Position numbers and translations under genes: made by a program. This document shows, one piece after another, positions 8,831 through 16,120 of a stretch of DNA of 64,000 nt; position 1 is the first letter of the stretch, and every line of letters begins with the position of its first letter. The notes beneath the pieces were generated by a model. That model had not been told where the DNA came from. It did not search any database and worked only from the letters and a program-made list of their open reading frames with translations. The stretch is from an uncultured Oscillospiraceae bacterium (lineage in GTDB: Bacteria; Bacillota; Clostridia; Oscillospirales; Oscillospiraceae), in the NCBI GenBank assembly GCA_910585265.1, contig CAJUCA010000007.1, positions 26,663 through 90,662 on the forward strand, given 5' to 3'.

Positions 8831-8871
8831 AGTAGGCCCATAAACTTCCGCCGAGAAAGGGGGGACACCCA

Positions 8872-9666
8872 TTGAGAGCAATCACCGAGGATATCCTGCG
8901 GCTGGAGCTGCGCAATTCCCAGCCGGAGGTGTACTACATCCCCACGGGGAAGATCCTCACGCCCGCGGCCCGGGAATACCTCCAGCAGCGCAAGATCAAG
9001 ATCGCCAAAGAGGGGGAGTGTCCCCAGCGGGCCCCGGAGGGGGACGCGGCCCCCTCCGCGCCCCAGCCCGCGCCCCAGCCGGTGACGGCCGCCCCCAAGC
9101 CCAAGTATGTGGACTACCAGAGCGGCTCCTACTACATGGAGAAGCCGGAGCACATGACCCAGCTCTTTGACAACCAGCTGGTGGCGAAAAACCACCCCCG
9201 GATCCTGTTCCGGGGCAAGCTGGACAGCCTCCAGGCCCTGGTGGTGCTGGATCAGGCACTGATCGCCGGGGCGGGCGGCAGCCAGCAGCTGCTGGCCGAC
9301 CTGGACGACGTGCTGAAGGCTCTGCGCAATCTCATGCGCTGCGACGTGCTGGACGAGGAGCTGCACAGCGGCACCATCATCGGCCTGACCCACGGGGAGC
9401 TGCGGGAGCACTCCCACAACCCCATGAAGTTCTACAACATCCGGCAGATGATCCTGCCCAGCTACACCATGGGCCGGGACTACGCCCTGCTCAACCAGCT
9501 GCGGGCCGCCATCCGGGAGACCGAGGTGGCCGCGGCCAACGCCTTCTATGACGGCTTCCGGTTCAGCCGGAGCGACATCATTGAGGAGCTCAACCGCCTG
9601 TCCAGCGCGCTGCACATCATGATGTGCAAGTACCTGGCGGGCGACTACAAGGGGGCGGCGAAATGA
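8872..9666 (+). CDS. eutT: Corrinoid adenosyltransferase EutT
   Basis: EutT converts cob(I)alamin and ATP to adenosylcobalamin, the cofactor of EutBC. The 264-residue protein has the family N-terminus (RAITEDILRLELR, then YIPTGKILTPAAREYLQ), a Pro/Ala linker around residues 50-75, and the helical adenosyltransferase core (KNHPRILFRGKLDSLQAL). The start is TTG behind AAAGGGGGG. The Cys-rich HX11CCX2C metal motif described for Salmonella EutT is not visible; only one Cys lies in that part, so this may be the metal-independent type reported from Listeria. The stop overlaps the next ATG. Confidence 0.92.
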   Translation: MRAITEDILRLELRNSQPEVYYIPTGKILTPAAREYLQQRKIKIAKEGECPQRAPEGDAAPSAPQPAPQPVTAAPKPKYVDYQSGSYYMEKPEHMTQLFDNQLVAKNHPRILFRGKLDSLQALVVLDQALIAGAGGSQQLLADLDDVLKALRNLMRCDVLDEELHSGTIIGLTHGELREHSHNPMKFYNIRQMILPSYTMGRDYALLNQLRAAIRETEVAAANAFYDGFRFSRSDIIEELNRLSSALHIMMCKYLAGDYKGAAK

Positions 9667-10280
9667 CGGCAGAACAGATCTCCGCGGCGGTGATGAATTC
9701 CGTCCACCGGGCGGGGCTGGTTGAGGTCGAGGTCTCCGCCCGCCACGTCCACCTGTCCCAGGCCGACGCCGAGGTGCTTTTTGGCCCCGGCGTCGGGCTG
9801 GAGCCGGCCCGTCCCCTGTCCCAGCCGGGGCAGTTCCTGTCCCAGCAGCGGGTGACCCTCGTGGGCCCCAAGGGCCGCAAGGAGCGCACCGCCGTCCTGG
9901 GCCCGGTGCGCCCGGCGTCCCAGGTGGAGCTGTCCAAGAGCGACTGCGTGGAGCTGGGCGTGGACGCGCCCCTGCGGGAGTCCGGCGACGTGGCCGGCTC
10001 CGGCTCCATCGTCATCGAGGGCCCCTGCGGCACCCTGGAGCTGAAGGAGGGCGTGATCATCGCCCGCAACCACATCCATGTCACCGCCCCCGATTCCATC
10101 ATGTTCGACCTGCGGGATAAGCAGCGGGTGGACGTGGCCCTGCTGACGGAGCGGCCCGTGGTGCTGCGGGACGTGCTGATCCGGGTGAGCACCCGGTTCA
10201 GCTGCAAGATGCACATTGATTTCGACGAGGCCAACGCCGCCCTGGTCAAGGGCTTCACCCTGGGCCGCATTCTCCGGTGA
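9663..10280 (+). CDS. PduL-type phosphotransacylase
   Basis: This enzyme would convert acetyl-CoA and phosphate to acetyl phosphate inside the shell, recycling CoA, the step done by EutD in enterobacteria. It is of the PduL family, not the EutD/Pta family: it has the paired zinc-ligand motifs HVHLSQ (His28, His30) and RNHIHV (about residues 135-140). The ATG at 9663 overlaps the eutT stop as ATGA and gives 205 residues. The N-terminal helix (MTAEQISAAVMNSVHRAG) resembles the PduL encapsulation peptide. The domestic symbol varies (pduL or eutD), so none is given. Confidence 0.93.
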   Translation: MTAEQISAAVMNSVHRAGLVEVEVSARHVHLSQADAEVLFGPGVGLEPARPLSQPGQFLSQQRVTLVGPKGRKERTAVLGPVRPASQVELSKSDCVELGVDAPLRESGDVAGSGSIVIEGPCGTLELKEGVIIARNHIHVTAPDSIMFDLRDKQRVDVALLTERPVVLRDVLIRVSTRFSCKMHIDFDEANAALVKGFTLGRILR

Positions 10281-10302
10281 GGGCCAAAAGGAGCGTATCG
10301 CT

Positions 10303-11121
10303 ATGATGGATCTGGATCGGGTCAACACCTATATGGAGCGGATCAAGGCCTCCGAGCGCACCGCCTTCCGCCCCGTGGGCTCCAGGCTCAAGGTGGGCGT
10401 GGACCTGGGCACCGCCTATATCGCCCTGGTGGTGCTGGATGAGGAGGATAACCCCATCGCCTGCGAAAAGCAGGCGGCGGGGGTGCTGAAGGACGGCGTG
10501 GTGGTGGACTACACCGGCGCGCTGAACATCGTGCGGGAGCTGAAGAAGAAGCTGGAGGAGCGTTTGGACGCGGAGCTGCTCAACTGCGCCATCGCCATGC
10601 CTGCCGGAACGGAATCCAGCGCGCGCACCCACCAGTACGTGGCGGAGGGCGCGGGGTTCGAGGTCACCGCCGTGCTGGATGAGCCCAGCGCAGCCAACGC
10701 CATCTACCAGATTCAGAACGGCGTCATCGTGGACATCGGCGGCGGCACCACCGGACTTGCCATCCTCCGGGACGGCAAGGTGGTGCGCACCGAGGACGAG
10801 CCCACGGGCGGCACCCACCTGTCCCTGGTGCTGGCGGGGAACTATCACGTCAGCTTCCAGGAGGCGGAGGCCATCAAGCAGGACTACGCCCGGCACCGGG
10901 AGATCCTGCCCGTGGTCCGCCCGGTGGTGGAGAAAATGGCCGCCATCGTCCGCCGCTATCTGGCGGGCACCGATGTGGACGCCATCTACCTGTGCGGCGG
11001 CACCTGCTGCCTCACCGGGATCGAGGGCATCTTCGAGAAGGAAACCCAAATCAAAACCGTAAAGCCGGCGGACCCCTTCCTGGTGACGCCGGCAGGGATT
11101 GCAATGAACTGCAAAATCTAA
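10303..11121 (+). CDS. eutJ: Chaperone-like protein EutJ
   Basis: EutJ is an Hsp70/actin-fold protein of eut operons whose precise role is still unclear; a chaperone for microcompartment enzymes has been proposed. The 272-residue protein has the phosphate-1 motif VGVDLGTAYIALVVLD, the phosphate-2 motif VDIGGGTTGLAI and the adenosine motif YLCGGTCCLTGIEG, in order. The frame is open upstream, but AAAAGGAG supports the ATG at 10303. It follows the phosphotransacylase gene and precedes a eut gene of unknown function. Confidence 0.92.
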   Translation: MMDLDRVNTYMERIKASERTAFRPVGSRLKVGVDLGTAYIALVVLDEEDNPIACEKQAAGVLKDGVVVDYTGALNIVRELKKKLEERLDAELLNCAIAMPAGTESSARTHQYVAEGAGFEVTAVLDEPSAANAIYQIQNGVIVDIGGGTTGLAILRDGKVVRTEDEPTGGTHLSLVLAGNYHVSFQEAEAIKQDYARHREILPVVRPVVEKMAAIVRRYLAGTDVDAIYLCGGTCCLTGIEGIFEKETQIKTVKPADPFLVTPAGIAMNCKI

Positions 11122-11142
11122 CCATTGAAAGGGGGGTCAGCC

Positions 11143-11892
11143 ATGGATCATAAGGAATTGGTCGAGCTGATCCTGGCCCGCGTCATGGAGAAGCTGTCCC
11201 AGGGCGGCGACTGCTCCCAGGAGTGCCCCTGCGGCGGCCCCGCCCCCGATGACGGGCGGCCCGGCCTGCTGATCCTGACCCAGGAGCACGGGCAGACCTG
11301 CCACTCCGTTCTGGAGGACCCGCGCCTGACCGCGCGCTACCGCACGGAATGCGCCCTCCTCCAGAACTACCAGGTGGACCTGGACAGGTTCGAGGCCGTG
11401 GTGATCTACGAATTTACCAACGAGACGCTGTGCAAGCTGGCCGGGGGCATCTGCGACACGCCGTTCCTCAAGCTGGCCCAGCAGGCCCTGCTGGGCGGCA
11501 AGCGGGTGTTCGTCCCCACCGAGGAGCTGGAGGCCATGCGCGCCACCTCCTGCAAGCTGCCCGCGCCCTACTGCGCCATGCTTCAGGAGAAGCTGGCCCT
11601 GCTCACCGCCTGCGGCCTGACCATCTGCTCCCAGCAGAACCTGGCCGGGGCCATCCTGGACGGGGCCTGCCCCGCCTGCGACGCGCCCGTTCCCGCCCCC
11701 GCGCCGGAGCCCTGCTGTCCGGCCAAGGAGCTGCACCTGGAGAAGCGGGTGATCACAGAGCGGGACGTCACCGCCGCCGACGCGGATAAAGTCACCTGCA
11801 TCCACATCGGCGAAAAGGCCATTCTGACCGCGCTGGCCGCGGAATACGCGAAATCCAAGGGCATCCGCCTGATCCGCGGCGCGGCGCGCTGA
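11143..11892 (+). CDS. Ethanolamine-utilisation protein of unknown function
   Basis: This 249-residue protein matches the Firmicutes eut-operon family named only 'ethanolamine utilization protein'. The N-terminus (MDHKELVELILARVMEKL) is an amphipathic helix like other encapsulation peptides, followed by a Cys cluster (Cys24, Cys28, Cys30). The middle has a Rossmann-like, flavoprotein-reminiscent alternation (LLILTQEHG, VVIYEFTNETL), and a second Cys cluster (CPACDAP, then CC) marks the linker to a C-terminal helix region. The Cys clusters could bind metal or Fe-S, but nothing proves this. The ATG at 11143 follows AAAGGGGGG. Confidence 0.8.
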   Translation: MDHKELVELILARVMEKLSQGGDCSQECPCGGPAPDDGRPGLLILTQEHGQTCHSVLEDPRLTARYRTECALLQNYQVDLDRFEAVVIYEFTNETLCKLAGGICDTPFLKLAQQALLGGKRVFVPTEELEAMRATSCKLPAPYCAMLQEKLALLTACGLTICSQQNLAGAILDGACPACDAPVPAPAPEPCCPAKELHLEKRVITERDVTAADADKVTCIHIGEKAILTALAAEYAKSKGIRLIRGAAR

Positions 11893-11933
11893 CTGGTTCT
11901 CGGCCCATCGCCCGGACGAAATGAGGGAAATTC

Positions 11934-12224
11934 ATGCAAGTGGCAAAAGTGATCGGAAACATCTGGGCGACCCGGAAAGAGGAAAAGCTGGCCGGCCTGA
12001 AGCTGCTGCTTGTCCAGCCCATCAACCCCCTGACGGGGGAGCTGTACCGCATCCCCCTGGTGGCCGCCGACATCATCGGCGCGGGCGTGGGGGAGACGGT
12101 GCTGGTGGTCGGCGGCAGCTCCGCCCGGAGCGCGGCCGGGGACATGAAAACCCCGGTGGACGCCACCGTGGTGGGCATTGTGGACGACCAGGACGTGGAC
12201 GCCAGCGTTTTGCAGCAGGCCTGA
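11934..12224 (+). CDS. eutN: Pentameric shell vertex protein EutN
   Basis: EutN/CcmL-family proteins form pentamers that cap the vertices of the shell. The 96-residue length and the sequence (MQVAKVIGNIWATRKEEKL, then GAGVGETVLVVGGSSAR and VGIVDDQDV) are typical. It starts 41 nt after the previous gene behind GAGGGAAA and is followed by the pduS-like gene. Confidence 0.95.
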   Translation: MQVAKVIGNIWATRKEEKLAGLKLLLVQPINPLTGELYRIPLVAADIIGAGVGETVLVVGGSSARSAAGDMKTPVDATVVGIVDDQDVDASVLQQA

Positions 12225-12280
12225 GCCCCCGGACCGGGGGCCGGGCCCTGCCGCGGCCCACAAGGAAATAAGGTGAGAGT

Positions 12281-13627
12281 ATGAATTTGACCCAAGCGGT
12301 GCGGGAGGCCGGCGTTGTGGGCGCGGGCGGCGCGGGATTCCCCACCCATGTAAAGCTCAACGCCTCGGCGGAGTGCTTCATTGTCAACGCCGCCGAGTGC
12401 GAGCCGCTGATCGAGACCGACAAATACCTGTGCCGCACCTTCCCGGAGGAGGTGGTGGCCGCGGCCGCGGCCATCGCCGCCCACCTGGGAGCCAAGCGGG
12501 CGGTCATCGCCCTGAAGGGCAAGTACCGGGAGGAGATCGCCGCCCTGGAGGGGGCGATCCAGAAGCTGGGGGCCAAGGTGGAGATCTTCCAGATGGCCAC
12601 CTTCTACCCCGCCGGGGACGAGCAGACCATGGTTCAGCAGGTCACCGGGCGCAGCGTGCCCGAGCGGGGCCTGCCCCTGGACGTGGGCTGTGTGGTGGAC
12701 AACGTGGGCACCCTGCTCAACGTCCTCCAGGCCCTGAACGGCGACCCCGTCACCGACAAATACCTGTCCGTGGTGGGCGAGGTGAAGGAGCCCGTCATGC
12801 TCCACGTGCCCATCGGCACCCCGCTGTCGGAGTGCGTCGCGGCGGCGGATCCTGTCCTGACGGACTACGCCGTTATCGTGGGCGGGCCCATGATGGGCAA
12901 GCCCCTCACCGCCCAGGCGGACATCGACGCCGCCGTGGTGACCAAGACCACCGGGAACATCATCGTCCTGCCCCGGGACCACTACCTGTTCCGCCGCGCC
13001 CAGCTCAGCCTGGACGCCATCCGGCACCAGACCAAGAGCGCGTGCATCCAGTGCCGTATGTGCACCGACCTGTGCCCCCGCTACCTCATCGGGCACCAGA
13101 TCCGGCCCAACCTGGTGATGCGGAACCTGTGGCGGGAAAAGACCATCACCGACGACGGCGATTACCTGGCCGCCTTCGGGGACGCCGCCAACTGCTGCGA
13201 CTGCGGCGTGTGCGAGATGTTCGCCTGCCCCATGGGGCTGTCCCCCCGGCGGGTGAACCAGTACATCAAGGGCCAGCTGCGCCAGAAGGGCATCCAGGTG
13301 CCCCGGAACATGGAGCCCCAGGCCCGTCCCTTCGTGGACGACCGCAAGACGCCCACCGGGCGGCTCATCGCCCGCCTGGGCCTGGCCCAGTACGACGGCA
13401 AGCACGCCCACGCCTGCAAGACCCTGGAGCCGGAGCGGGTGACCATCCCCTTCCAGCAGCACATCGGCAAGCCCGCCGTCCCGGTGAAGTCCGCCGGGGA
13501 CACGGTGCGCCGGGGCGAGCTGCTGGCCCAGGCGGCGGAGGGCCTGTCCGTCAACATCCACGCCAGCATCGACGGCGTGGTGGAGCAGGTCACTGGAACG
13601 GGCGCGACCATCAGAAGAAAGGAGTGA
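12281..13627 (+). CDS. pduS: PduS-like cobalamin reductase (RnfC family)
   Basis: PduS is a flavin and Fe-S protein that reduces cob(III)alamin to cob(II)alamin so the adenosyltransferase can act, and may pass electrons through the shell. The 448-residue protein has the RnfC-like N-terminal flavin-binding region (GAGGAGFPTHVKL, AAECEPLIETDKY), two 4Fe-4S motifs, CIQCRMCTDLCP near residue 255 and CCDCGVCEMFACP near 305, and a C-terminal barrel-like part. The eut operon of enterobacteria lacks it; here it should feed EutT. The next gene, pduT-like, starts 4 nt later. Confidence 0.93.
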   Translation: MNLTQAVREAGVVGAGGAGFPTHVKLNASAECFIVNAAECEPLIETDKYLCRTFPEEVVAAAAAIAAHLGAKRAVIALKGKYREEIAALEGAIQKLGAKVEIFQMATFYPAGDEQTMVQQVTGRSVPERGLPLDVGCVVDNVGTLLNVLQALNGDPVTDKYLSVVGEVKEPVMLHVPIGTPLSECVAAADPVLTDYAVIVGGPMMGKPLTAQADIDAAVVTKTTGNIIVLPRDHYLFRRAQLSLDAIRHQTKSACIQCRMCTDLCPRYLIGHQIRPNLVMRNLWREKTITDDGDYLAAFGDAANCCDCGVCEMFACPMGLSPRRVNQYIKGQLRQKGIQVPRNMEPQARPFVDDRKTPTGRLIARLGLAQYDGKHAHACKTLEPERVTIPFQQHIGKPAVPVKSAGDTVRRGELLAQAAEGLSVNIHASIDGVVEQVTGTGATIRRKE

Positions 13628-13631
13628 GCGT

Positions 13632-14171
13632 ATGAGAACGGCAATCGGAATGGTGGAGCTGAACAGCATCGCCAAAGGCATTGAGACCTGCGACTATATG
13701 GTAAAGGCCGCTCAGGTGGAGCTCATCCGCTCCTCCACGGTATGCCCCGGCAAATACCTGATCCTCATCGCCGGGGACACCGGCGACGTGCGGGCCGCCA
13801 TGAAGGAGGGCGAGAGCCGGGGCGGCGAGTGCGTGGTAGACACGCTGCTGCTGCCCAACGTCCACCCCCAGCTCATCCCCGCCATCAGCATGGCGACCCA
13901 GACGCCCCCCCTGGGCGCGGTGGGCGTGCTGGAGTTCTACTCCGTGGCCTCCGCCATCACCGCCGCCGATATCGCCGCCAAGGCCGCCAACATCACCCTG
14001 ATCGAGGTGCGCATCGGCTACGCCATCGGCGGCAAGGGCTACGTCACCCTCACCGGGGACGTGGGCGCGGTGAGGGCGGCGGTGGCCGCCGCCACCCGGG
14101 ACGCCCAGCTCCTGGTGGGCACCACCGTTATCCCGCGGCCCGCTAAGCAGGTGTTCGATTCCCTGCTGTAA
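13632..14171 (+). CDS. pduT: PduT-like trimeric shell protein
   Basis: Two BMC domains in tandem (about residues 1-90 and 95-179) make a trimeric shell tile. Cys38 (in SSTVCPGKY) falls at the position that in PduT binds a 4Fe-4S cluster at the centre of the trimer pore. Adjacent to the PduS-like gene, it probably forms an electron conduit across the shell, as proposed for the Pdu system. The start has AAGGAG, which lies in the end of the pduS frame. Confidence 0.93.
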   Translation: MRTAIGMVELNSIAKGIETCDYMVKAAQVELIRSSTVCPGKYLILIAGDTGDVRAAMKEGESRGGECVVDTLLLPNVHPQLIPAISMATQTPPLGAVGVLEFYSVASAITAADIAAKAANITLIEVRIGYAIGGKGYVTLTGDVGAVRAAVAAATRDAQLLVGTTVIPRPAKQVFDSLL

Positions 14172-14241
14172 GGCTCTTAAACCCGTCTTTAACGGGGGCT
14201 TTCGCTCCTGTCAAAAGAGAAAACTTAGAGGAGGAACATAC

Positions 14242-15441
14242 ATGAGCGTTTTCACTGAAAGCATCAGCGCATGGGTGTCCGGCATCTCTATCAACTCCGT
14301 CATTATGATGATCATGATGATCTTCATGCTGGTGGGCGCGATTGATAAGATCATGGGCAACAAGTTCGGCTACGGCGAGGAGTTCGAGAACGGCTTCAAC
14401 GCCATCGGCCCTCTGGCCCTGTCCATGGCCGGCGTCGTGGCCGCCGCCCCCGTGCTGGCTAAGATCCTCGGCCCGGTTCTGACCCCGATTTACTCCGCCA
14501 TCGGCGCGGACCCCGCCATGTTCGCCACCACCATCCTGGCCTGCGACATGGGCGGCTACCCCCTGGCCATGGAACTGGCGAAGACGCCCGCCCTGGGTAA
14601 CTTCGCCGGCCTGATCCTGGGCACCATGATGGGCCCCACCATCGTGTTCACCATCCCCGTGGCCCTGGGCATCATCTCCAAGGAAGACCGCTCCTACCTG
14701 GGCGCGGGCGTCCTGGCCGGCCTGATCACCGTCCCCATCGGCTGCATTGTGGGCGGCCTGGCCATGAACATGACCGAGTTCAAGATGGATATCTTCACCA
14801 TCCTCATCAACCTGGTGCCCGTCATTGTTATCGCGGGCCTCATCGTCATCGGCCTGTGGTTCGCCCCCGCCGGGATGATCAAGGGCTTCAACGTGTTCGG
14901 CACCGGCGTCACCATCGTCATCACCGCCTTTACCGCCATCGCCGTGTTCGAGCAGATCACCGGCATCAAGTTCCCCCTGTTCGACGTGATGGCCACCCCC
15001 GACGCAGTCACCGGCAAGACTCCCCTGGACGATGGCCTTCTGGTCTGCGGCCAGATCGGCATCGTGCTGATCGGTGCCTTCCCCATGGTGAAGTGGATCA
15101 CCAAGACCTTCGGCGGCGCGCTGGGCAAGCTGGGCGGCGCGCTGGGCATGGACGAGAAGGGCTCCGCCGGCCTGGTGGCTACCCTGGCCAACAACATCGC
15201 CATGTTCAACATCATGGGCGAGATGAACCCCAAGGGCAAGCTGCTGAACGTGGCCTTCGCCGTGTCAGCCGCTTTCGTGTTCGGCGACCACCTGGGCTTC
15301 ACCGCCGGCAACGAGCCGGAGATGATCTTCCCCGTGATCCTGGGCAAGCTGGTGGCTGGTATCACCGCCGTCATTCTGGCCTACATCCTGGCTCCCAAGC
15401 TGCTGGCTAAGATCGACGCCGCCACTGGCAAGGCCGCTTAA
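14242..15441 (+). CDS. eutH: Ethanolamine permease EutH
   Basis: EutH is an integral membrane protein that moves ethanolamine into the cell, mainly needed at low pH or low ethanolamine. The 399-residue length fits. The sequence is made of about ten hydrophobic segments, opening with SVFTESISAWVSGISINSVI and a Met/Ile-rich first helix, with GYGEEFENGFNAIGPLALSM and conserved FGDHLGFTAGNEPEM near the end. GAGGAGG precedes the ATG. The 70-nt gap after pduT contains a small hairpin (CCCGT/ACGGG at 14191-14205), weak as a terminator. Confidence 0.95.
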   Translation: MSVFTESISAWVSGISINSVIMMIMMIFMLVGAIDKIMGNKFGYGEEFENGFNAIGPLALSMAGVVAAAPVLAKILGPVLTPIYSAIGADPAMFATTILACDMGGYPLAMELAKTPALGNFAGLILGTMMGPTIVFTIPVALGIISKEDRSYLGAGVLAGLITVPIGCIVGGLAMNMTEFKMDIFTILINLVPVIVIAGLIVIGLWFAPAGMIKGFNVFGTGVTIVITAFTAIAVFEQITGIKFPLFDVMATPDAVTGKTPLDDGLLVCGQIGIVLIGAFPMVKWITKTFGGALGKLGGALGMDEKGSAGLVATLANNIAMFNIMGEMNPKGKLLNVAFAVSAAFVFGDHLGFTAGNEPEMIFPVILGKLVAGITAVILAYILAPKLLAKIDAATGKAA

Positions 15442-15453
15442 CCAACCCCCTTC

Positions 15454-15487
15454 CCGCGCCCGCCCGGGACCTCCCCGGCGGGCGCGG
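15454..15487 (+). promoter_or_regulatory. Strong GC hairpin between eutH and eutQ
   Basis: CCGCGCCCGCC (15454-15464) pairs with GGCGGGCGCGG (15477-15487). No T-run follows, so it is not a classical terminator; it could protect the 3' end of the upstream mRNA or pause polymerase before eutQ. The loop shares GGACCTC with the hairpin before eutA, which may be chance. Confidence 0.5.
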
Positions 15488-15572
15488 ACGACAGCGAGAA
15501 CCGCCGCCGTCCCTGTCCCCTCCCCGCCGGGCGGGGGGCCGGGCCGCGGCAGAGAAAGGTCAGGTGTGAACT

Positions 15573-16013
15573 ATGAACGTCAGCGAACAGCTGATCCGTG
15601 AAATTGTCACCAAGGTGCTCCAGGAGGCGGGCGGCATCACCGCCCCCCAGATGGAGCGTCAGGTGGACCCCAGCGGCATCATCGGCATCAAGACCAGCAC
15701 CGTCCCCCTCCAGCCCTTCGAGGGCCGGAACGACGTGCTGCTGAACGATGTGACCACCCTGGAGGAGGCCCCCCGCATGGGCTGCGGCGTCATGGAGCTG
15801 AAGGACGCCGCCAGCTTCGAGTGGACCCTCACCTACGACGAGTACGACATCGTGCTGGAGGGCACCCTGGAGATCGAGATCGACGGGCGGATCGTCAGCG
15901 GCGGCCCCGGGGACATCATCTACATCCCCAAGGGCAGCCACATCCACTTCCAGACCCCCAGCTACGCCAAGTACGTCTACACCGTCTATCCCGCCAACTG
16001 GCAGGAGGGCTGA
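15573..16013 (+). CDS. eutQ: EutQ-like cupin protein
   Basis: EutQ is a cupin protein reported to have acetate kinase activity in Salmonella, making ATP from acetyl phosphate. This protein is 146 residues, shorter than the enterobacterial form, and keeps the cupin core (YDIVLEGTLEIEIDGR, GGPGDIIYIPKGSHIHFQTP). The first 19 residues (MNVSEQLIREIVTKVLQEA) form an amphipathic helix like an encapsulation peptide. As last gene of the locus it would complete acetaldehyde -> acetyl-CoA -> acetyl phosphate -> acetate, if the acetate kinase role holds. Confidence 0.9.
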   Translation: MNVSEQLIREIVTKVLQEAGGITAPQMERQVDPSGIIGIKTSTVPLQPFEGRNDVLLNDVTTLEEAPRMGCGVMELKDAASFEWTLTYDEYDIVLEGTLEIEIDGRIVSGGPGDIIYIPKGSHIHFQTPSYAKYVYTVYPANWQEG

Positions 16014-16072
16014 CCCCGCTCCGGGCGGATCCCCCTCCCGCGCAGCCGGCCCCAGACAAAACTTCCAACACA

Positions 16073-16102
16073 CGGGGCGGCGGGCTTTTCCCTGCCGCCC
16101 CG
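16073..16102 (+). terminator. Hairpin after eutQ
   Basis: CGGGGCGGC pairs with GCCGCCCCG around a CTTTT-containing loop. There is no T-tract after it, so termination may be weak, and some eut transcription could continue into the phosphatase gene that starts 19 nt later. No separate promoter was recognised for that gene. Confidence 0.5.
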
Positions 16103-16120
16103 TCCTGATGAAAGGTGTTT

